This document shows, piece after piece, positions 57,167 to 64,000 of a stretch of 64,000 nucleotides of DNA. Each line of letters starts with the position of its first letter. The stretch's first letter is position 1. The notes beneath the pieces are model-generated. The model saw only the letters and a program-made list of their open reading frames with translations, was not told the DNA's origin and made no database searches. The position numbers and the translations under genes were made by a program. This DNA is from Welwitschia mirabilis (taxonomy: Eukaryota > Gnetophyta > Gnetopsida > Welwitschiales): the NCBI GenBank assembly GCA_051453625.1, contig JBOZIK010000001.1, positions 169,962,424-170,026,423 of the forward strand, given 5' to 3'.

Positions 57167-58780
57167 TGTTGTGGTATGAATTCTTGTCATCTGAAAATCT
57201 TTAAGATAAACCTATAGTTCACATAAATCATAGAAATGGCACTCTCGTATAGACAGTAGTTCACGAGAATGTCGTAATCTAATGAAGGAACTAGGCTTGG
57301 AGTTAGAGAAATGATTTTCACTATTGTATTATATTGTTTTTTTGTATTTATAGAAAAATTGAATAACAATAATGTAAGTAATGAAATACTATAGAAATTC
57401 AAGTGCTACGGAAATGGAAATGGAAATATAATGAAAGTGTATCTTATGTAGACTTTAGTCTTCCTATTACAAGACTACTTCTCTGTAACTTATATCAAAG
57501 AGAAAGAGGATTTACTAGTTCCTAATTAATATAAATTATGAGATCTACCCAAAATACGACTTGAATGTAATATGGAGAAAGAAATAATAATGTAAATCTA
57601 TTCTTAAACAAGATCAAACTTAATGAAGGTTGCCCTTAATATCTAAGTAAATCTAAGAGTGCTACACTGAGATCAACTTGAATAATANNNNNNNNNNNNN
57701 NNNNNNNNNNNNNNNNNNNNNNNNNNNNNNNNNNNNNNNNNNNNNNNNNNNNNNNNNNNNNNNNNNNNNNNNNNNNNNNNNNNNNNNAAGAGGATTTACT
57801 AGTTCCTAATTAATATAAATTATGAGATCTACACAAAATACTACTTGAATGCAATATGGAGAAAGAAATAATAATGTAAATCTATTCTTAAACAAGATCA
57901 AACTTAATGAAGGTTGCCATTAATATCTAAGTAAATCTAAGAGTGCTACACTGAGATCAACTTGAATAATAAGGGAGGTTCAAAAATAATGAGAAGAAAT
58001 GAAATTTTATTACTAATTATAACATCCACTTACAAGGCTAGAACAATAATTCCTCAATGAAAGGGACACAACATGACACCAAGGGGACTCCTTTCTACAG
58101 TATGGGATGGACCTGTCACCTTCAAGCTTCTGTCATAAGTATGGAGAACAAAAGATGGAAAATGGAAATAAAAGTGGAAAGGGGTATTTATAGATTTCTG
58201 AGAGAAGAAATAGGCAGTTAAAACCTTAAGGCAAGAAAATAAACCCTAAAAACTCATGTGGCCCATTAGCACTCGTTACAAGGCAAAAATAGTTATTGTC
58301 CTGTACGTCATCCACATGACAGAGGGGACGACGCCACCTTAATAGCTTGAATTGTATGCCTTGTGCCTTGGATTGTGTGCCCTACGATGTCATTAGTCTT
58401 GTGGTGTCATCTTCAATGTCGTCTAGACAAAAATGCAGATGATACATTCTCAATGTGTGTGTCAAATGCTACAGTTGATGCTATAGGCTTCTGTCTATGT
58501 CAGCAGTTCGATTGTCTTGAGTGTCGTCCACATGACAGAGGGGATGACAGTCTTCTTTTCTTCTTTTTCCAAGGTAAATCAGTCTTTGCATCATTCCATT
58601 ATTCTCCTATCTTGCAATATTAGAATAAGCTCAAGAAACTACCAAAAATGCTGGGTATCACATGTTTTGCTAATCATCCTATCAATCCTTCATAATCATC
58701 AGTATTGCATTAAAACCAGTATGAATGCCCTGTAGAAATACTCAAAACACAACATCAAATTCTCACAAATTGGCATCACA
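57167..58780 (-). repeat. gypsy-D 5' LTR
   Basis: On the minus strand it starts TGTGATGCCAATTTGTGAG (58780) and ends CCACAACA (57167). The start aligns with the gypsy-B and -C LTR starts. Inverted motifs GTC(A/G)TCCACATGACAGAGG followed by GGAYGAC lie at 58307-58333 and 58522-58549. A 100 N gap (57688-57787) is bordered by a duplication: 57498-57687 reappears as 57788-57971. The real LTR is therefore probably about 1.3 kb. The plus-strand open stretches at 58363-58735 are antisense shadows without domains. Confidence 0.82.
57688..57787. other. assembly gap (100 N) flanked by a duplicated sequence
   Basis: About 185 bases left of the gap (57498-57687, starting AAGAGGATTTACTAGTTCC) recur right of it (57788-57971) nearly unchanged. 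This is best explained as an unmerged overlap in the assembly rather than biology. Confidence 0.95.
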
Positions 58781-60109
58781 ATAATGTATATTTCATATAT
58801 TAGACAAATTCATCTTGAGTCATAAAATTACAAAATAAAGAAAAATTTTCTATTTTTAAAAGCCCCATTTCATTTGAAAATTCTTAATTTTTCCACTTTT
58901 TTTTAAAACTTTACAATAAAAAACATCTATGATTTTAAACATAAGTAAATTATTCTCTAAAAATTATACTAATTATTATTCCTAACCCCTTATTAATCTA
59001 GATATTATTCTTAATGTTTAAACTAAATTAGATAATTTCATGAAAGGTTATACTTCAAAATGAAAATAACATGTTGTTATTACTTAAACTTGAAATAATT
59101 ACATATAATATAGTCAAAATAAAAAAAGATAGAAAAGGTAGAGAAGATATAATACAATTAGAGAAAGACCTCTTAGGATAAGATCCTCTAGTAATGAGGT
59201 TTCTTTGGAGCTCATCATGTTTTCTATAACTTCTTTACAATTATCTGTGATTCTAATTAAAATGCTTTGAAATTAATTTTTATGTCTCTTTAATACTACT
59301 TGTATGAATTTGTTTTTATTTTAGGAGGAATTAGAGGTTTAAGATTTTAGTCCTTATTGATGTGATGGTTGTGATGGCCTTTCTTTTTCTTTGTCTTATC
59401 ATTTTAATCCCTTGAAGTTTCAACTTGCCTCATAGGTATCCAATCTAGCTACTTATATCTCTAAAATCTAAGGATTTACTTAGCTATGATAAAGACAATG
59501 GCTTTAGCATATCACTCTTATACATGCAAAGATTCCATGTCATTTCCGTATCAGAGGATCTTGCTTATAAGAGTTGGGAGTTTTTTCTTACTTCATTTAA
59601 TACATAAAAGATTAATTTATAAAACTTAAATCTACTTCAATTTAATCAATGAATATAAAAACAAGAGAATGAGAATAGGCATATGTGACATGAAAAGAGT
59701 GATGCACATTCCTAATTGTAAATTTAAGTAATAATAATTAGCTTATAAACAAATATTTGTATAGAAGTGCATATTCTCTAATAGGGTTATATTCAACATT
59801 AAGCTTTCCACAAAGTGATACTAATCTATTTTTAAACTAAATGAATGAAAATCTAGATTTGAAAGTTCTAGTACTTCAAAAATAAAAGGAGAAGTAATAG
59901 AAATATAAATTCCTTTTGCATTTGTAAATAGAATTCAATATTCTTCATCTTCTTCTTTTAGTTCTTCTAAATCTCCTTCTTATTAGAGAAAAAAGATGTT
60001 ATTGTATAATTCTTAAGTATTATGTATTTCTACTTTATTGTAAAAGGTTTTTTTAATTCTCTACTTTGAATATGTCTTTGAATGCTCCTATTATTTTTTG
60101 ACTTTTATT
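58781..60109. other. unassigned AT-rich stretch
   Basis: No recognised coding sequence, LTR end, primer site or RNA gene. The sequence around 59160-59560 is slightly less AT-rich but has stops in all frames that I read. Confidence 0.4.
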
Positions 60110-60420
60110 ATAATTTTTGATATTTGAAACATGTGCCCTAGTTGTTAAGGTACAAGTAATAATTGAAATAAGTAAACTAGGGTATTTTAGTGTAGTATAT
60201 TTAATCTTATTTATTGTTTTCTCTCAATAATTTTAGAGGTATTTGATATCTTAAGAAGGTTTATAAAATATTTTAGGTAATTATTTAAATGAAAAATTTA
60301 AAAATAGATTAAAAATTTATGTGACATAGATTTCTTCTTCTATGAATTAAAAATAATTATTGATAAGATAATCTATCAAACGAGACTAAGATAAATAAAG
60401 TATATTATACAAAGAATTAC
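60110..60420 (+). repeat. dispersed repeat, right copy
   Basis: Matches 51360-51660 in direct orientation (see left copy). It contains AGTAAACTAGGGTATTTTAG near 60171. Similarity fades on both sides. Confidence 0.55.
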
Positions 60421-61019
60421 TTGTATTTATAAATAAAAATTAATGATTTACTATAGATTTTAATGTTATAGAACCATAAATTTAGTATAGAAACCAACAT
60501 GATCAAAAAGAAAAAACTAAGTGAGATTTCGAAATCTTATTTTTATTTCCTTTTCCTTTCTTTAATCTTAGTAGAATTTGCTTTTATGGGTAAGCACACC
60601 TAACTCAAATTTCATTAGGCCTAATTGTATCCTATGTGTAGCACTAGGGTGTTACTTATTATGCTTTAGAAATTTCCCCCCAACATGGGAGTATGCTTTC
60701 ATTCAAGAAAATTAGTATGCTTGGAGGGAAAATTTGGGGATGCTATGTTAGAAGACTAATTCATCGAGAACTAGTCAGATTATTACTATACATATTATAG
60801 TAATAAGTTTGTAAGTTGCATTATACATCTCACAATGTTAAGATAAAATTTTCTATACATCTTGTAGTATTAAGAAAACATTACTACATACCTCGTAGTC
60901 CTAGAATTAAGAAAAGCCTTTTATAATGATTCTAAAAGTTATATAAACATCAATATATGTAACAATATAAGTTGTCTTAACTCATAGTCAATTGTATCTT
61001 GAATGAAAAGTATTATAAA
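60421..61019. repeat. possible short copia LTR region with about 35-base tandem repeats
   Basis: A purine tract TTGGAGGGAAAATTTGGGGA at 60721-60740 is followed by TGTTAGAAGACTAA at 60746, which would suit a plus-strand LTR start. A purine tract on the other strand (GTTGGGGGGAAATT, about 60676-60689) would suit the minus-strand copia-G instead. Degenerate units ATACATCTCGTAGT.TTAAGA recur about three to four times at 60783-60920. Orientation and extent are undecided. Confidence 0.4.
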
Positions 61020-62475
61020 CCTTTTTAACCAAGTGTTTTTATCAAAATATTAGTTATTTATTCTATAGTTAGATATGATAGTGGTATAGTTACTTCATGA
61101 TGTACATGTCTCTTAATTTTATAAACTATGATATGAAAATATTTTATCCTATTATGGTGCATTTAATCTTTTACTATGTAAATTAAGATTGATTGTCAAT
61201 TAAGATCTCAGTTACCTTTTTTTGTTAAATTTTGGAATTTTCAAAAGTTTTCTTAATCATTCAATTTATTTACATGATTCTAATGCAGCTATATGATCTA
61301 CTTATATAAAGAATTGTTCTATCATCCTCTGATGCTTAGATTACTAATTAAGACAAGGATGATGTTTCTAAGAACATGATATATCTTGATGTTTTAATAA
61401 TGAGGCTTTTGATTTTCTTGCAAAGTAAAAAGTCAGAATATGAGTTTGGAATAAACTAAGAGTTTTTCTGACATGTAAGACCTAAGTATTTTATCTTTTT
61501 CAAGTTTCATAATACTTACATAGTAGTGTTTAAATGCCTAATCTTTGATGCATGAAGATATTTAGATAAGATGAGAATAACATATGAGATATTAGGTTTA
61601 GTGTTGATAAAATATATAAGATTACCAACTATTTTTTAATATATTGATTTGTTTGTTAATTTTAAATTTTTATCAACACATATTTTTACATTACATTCCA
61701 AAGATATAATAGCATCTTCAGCATTTTCTAGTTCAAATTTCTAAATTAAATCTCTAACATCTATCTTTTGTATTAGTAAGATTTCATTATTTATCCATTT
61801 AATTTCTACATAAAGATAGAATCTAGCAAATTCTAGGGAAAAAATTTAAATTCCTTACTTAAATCAATCCTTATATAACTCACATCTACTTCATTACTAT
61901 TATTTGTCAACATCTCCTTTACATACATTACTATGTTTGTAGATCTCTCCCTATAAGTTTTGATGAATAATATGAGATCTCCATCTTAATAATTATATCT
62001 AAATTTAATGGTGCTTAAGTATCTAATAAGTTTTGTATACCATTTTATCAAATCTCATTTTAGCTCAGTAAATGACTTAGTCAATTTATATATGTTTTGG
62101 TCCATACCTTTCACTCTAAAACCCTTAGTTTTCATCATATATATTTATTATTTTAAATTTTCATTAAAAAAGATAGCTTTTATATCCAATTGTGCATTTT
62201 TCATCCCTTATAAACCACTAAAGTAATCACAGTTCCAATGGTAATCCATTTAGCTATTAATGTAAAGGCTTGATTATGGTCTAATCCTTTTTTGTAATAT
62301 AGGCCTATAATAATAAGATAAGCTTTACGTTATTCAAGGATATTATGTACTTTATACTTATTATAGAAAAATCATATTTTAATCAATGTAATATGATGTA
62401 ATAAGATATCAACAAACTTCCATGTATCATGTTTAATAAAATCATTGTATTCTTCTTTCATGTTTTGGACTCAAT
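61020..62475 (-). pseudogene. copia-G fragment: RT and RNase H, decayed Ty1/copia
   Basis: On the minus strand from 62475 downward come QNMKEEYNDFIKHDTWKFVD (family QAMKEEYxALIKNxTWxLV), GLYYKKGLDHNQAFTLIAKW (GFxQKxGIDYxETFAPVAK) and MHNWI-stop-KLSF (MHQMDIKSAFLNG). Then come VMYVKEMLTNNSNEVD near 61880-61930 (VMYVDDLLITGNN, catalytic DD lost) and SKEFKFFP (SKEFEMKDLG). RNase H is represented by TEILIDNQSNLHSKRLNAP around 61150-61200 (TKIxIDNQSAIxLAKNP). All frames are broken. The 5' end is cut by the LTR beginning at 62510. Confidence 0.82.
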
Positions 62476-62509
62476 AAGCATGTAAAATGGATTCTTTAAA
62501 AAAGGCTAG

Positions 62510-64000
62510 TGTTAGATTATGTTTTGCCAATTTATGTCAAACTAATGTTTTCTATGTGGCAAATTTTGTGTATCTTATGCAAAAGATGTTAATCACTTAC
62601 AAGTTAAATTTTTAAGCCAAAATTATTAAATTATGATCACTAGAAACCTATCAAGTTCACTTACCCTCTTGAGGGTTTGACCGGACTTTTAAGGGTTCAA
62701 CCGCACCTGGAGTAGACACTCAGAATTGAACTAAATTTAGAGGGGTTAACTAGATTTCTGATGTAGTCGACTAGACTTGTGATCTCAAGAGCCAGTATCC
62801 CTGAACTGAATGACAAGGGGTCAACCAAACCTTTTATGGGATCAACTAGATTTGTGAACTTGGGAACATTAGCCCTAAACTGAATGACAAGGGGTCAACT
62901 AGACCTATGATGTGGTCGACTAGATTTGTGCACCTAAGAATAGTACTCTTGAACTAATTATCAAGGAGTCAACTGAGTCTTTAAAGGGGTTAACTTAACT
63001 TGAGCATTATGCAGCTAATATCCTTGAGTCGATCATCATGGAATCGACTAGACATCTAAAGGGGTCAATCAGACTTGATGCAGAAAGTTGGAATAATCTT
63101 TTATCATAACAAATGGAAAATCAGACAGAATTATGGGTAATTAGATGAGGATCGACTAGACCCTGAGGGGTTAACCAGACGTGGAGCCATAAGGAACTGG
63201 GATGAGTAATAATTTCACTCAGGTAACCTATGTAAGTCACAATACTAGATGGGATCCACCGGACTTTTGAGGAGTCAACCAGTTGGAAGGGAACTAAAAT
63301 GTTCTATCCATTCTGTATCCATTATGTATTCATTATATAGTCATTTTCTAGACATTTATAGCCATTGGAATTGCATTTTCAAATGAATAAACCTAAAAGC
63401 CTTCTAATATAAATAGCCAAGATAGAGATGAATAAAGAATCTTTTGGACTCTTGAAAAAGTACTAAAATATTGTGATATTTACTATTAGATCTTGGCATT
63501 TATACTCTTGATCAAGGAAGTTCCATTATTTTATTATATCTGTACATTCAATATTAGATCTTACACTTCATTGTTGTATTATCTATAGGAGGAAAGCTCC
63601 ACCAAAATTATTGTACTAAAGAATAAATAATATTTATGGATCAAGGCATTCTTACCATTACTATTACATCCTCTGAAGGTTGAGACTAAGCCTACAAAAG
63701 TTTAAATTGGAAAGGTTGAGACTTAGCCTATAAAAGTCTATTTGTAGAGGTTACAAGTGAACCTGTAATACCTGGAAGAGTTAACAAAGATTCAAATTAA
63801 GCTTGGAAAAATGATGATCATTGAGAGTGGAATAAGGGATTTCTTGAACCACTATAAAATCCTGTGTGCATCTATTCGGTATTTTATGCTTTCTATCAGT
63901 TTTCATTACTTTGAATACTTTTAATTTTTATTTATATGCACAATTTTATTAGCAAGTTATTTTCAGTAAGCTTTTATTATATTGTGATTTTGATTTTTTT
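62510..64000 (+). repeat. SIRE/Maximus-like copia LTR (LTR-F), runs off the window
   Basis: Starts TGTTAGATTATGTTTTGCC after a purine-rich TTTAAAAAAGGC. U3 (62660-63270) holds about ten recurrences of GGGGTCAAC(T/C)AGAC and GTCGACTAGA(C/T)T-type blocks. A TATA box lies at 63408-63415. The 3' part has the typical wording of this LTR type, paired GGTTGAGACTTAGCCTA blocks (63678 and 63714) and CCACTATAAAATCCTGTGTG near 63850. No primer site is reached before 64000. Its left edge lies within copia-G RT. Confidence 0.75.
63408..63415 (+). promoter_or_regulatory. TATA box of LTR-F
   Basis: TATAAATA in the context TTCTAATATAAATAGCCAAG, after the repeat-rich U3 and before the R/U5-like part. This is the expected promoter position for a plant copia LTR. 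Confidence 0.65.

Larger units (their letters stand above)
52804..58780 (-). mobile_element. gypsy-D, gag-only (non-autonomous) LTR element
   Basis: Two LTR copies in the same minus-strand orientation (52804-53182 before a gap, and 57167-58780) enclose a primer site, a leader with a tandem array, and a gag remnant. No protease, RT, RNase H or integrase signal can be read between gag (ends about 55790) and the gap at 54020. LTR ends (TGTGATGCC start, CCACAACA end), primer site and gag are related to gypsy-B. It retains more CG dinucleotides than its neighbours, so it may be younger. Two of the gaps (838 N and 100 N) lie in or beside its LTRs, and another 100 N gap lies next to gag, so a small pol remnant cannot be excluded. 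Confidence 0.72.

Noticed and set aside
58363-58735. Plus-strand frames with several Cys residues
   Set aside because: Antisense within the gypsy-D LTR; no domain, and the second LTR copy is hidden in a gap so conservation cannot be shown.
52799-58788. ATGTA as target duplication of gypsy-D
   Set aside because: It abuts the left LTR end but lies three bases beyond the right end, and the motif is too AT-rich to trust.
1-64000. tRNA, rRNA or other structural RNA genes
   Set aside because: No tRNA A/B box pair with cloverleaf or rRNA-like GC-rich block was seen by eye; the tRNA-like matches are only primer-site complements.

Overview
The window looks like repeat-rich heterochromatin from a flowering plant. 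It is very AT-rich, carries runs of N typical of a draft assembly, and contains no intact gene that I can recognise. Almost everything that can be identified is a decayed LTR retrotransposon of the two usual plant superfamilies. One is Ty3/gypsy of the Athila/Tat-like, non-chromodomain type. The other is Ty1/copia, including a SIRE/Maximus-like family with an extra env-like reading frame. Superfamily calls rest on conserved gag, protease, reverse transcriptase, RNase H and integrase motifs read across many stops and frameshifts. I could not run a search, so host species and exact lineage names are inference.

Layout. 1-6250: gypsy-A, minus strand (gag, PR, RT, RNase H, INT in element order from high to low coordinates). 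6847-26111: copia-A, minus strand (3' LTR, env-like region, RNase H, RT, INT, gag), split inside RNase H by gypsy-B. 10320-22864: gypsy-B, plus strand and nearly complete, with two LTRs, a tRNA-Asp-type primer site, gag-PR-RT-RH-INT, a 4 kb 3' region and a polypurine tract. 26212-27861: 3' end and LTR of gypsy-C. 27862-29198: gypsy-E RT to INT fragment. 29199-34605: three rearranged pieces of the copia-A family (3' LTR plus env tail, an inverted env-like piece, and gag plus primer site plus 5' LTR). 36250-39850: copia-H, plus strand. 40070-50770: three head-to-tail units of about 3.9-4.0 kb that look like long LTRs. 52804-58780: gypsy-D, minus strand, with two LTRs and gag but no visible pol. 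61020-62475: copia-G RNase H and RT, minus strand. 62510-64000: a SIRE-like LTR that runs off the window.

How the parts relate. Gypsy-B, -C and -D share LTR start and end sequences. B and D also share the primer-site type and related gag proteins, so gypsy-D is a plausible non-autonomous partner of a B-like element. The copia-A family is present as at least four separate pieces. Stop codons inside the decayed frames fall repeatedly where the families have Gln or Trp, as expected from C-to-T decay of methylated DNA. The items most worth a second look are the inverted GTCRTCC/GGAYGAC-type motif recurring in LTRs and leaders of several gypsy elements, the gag-only element, the long LTR-like tandem array, and an unassigned decayed frame in the 3' region of gypsy-B. 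I see no convincing evidence of a new non-transposon system.
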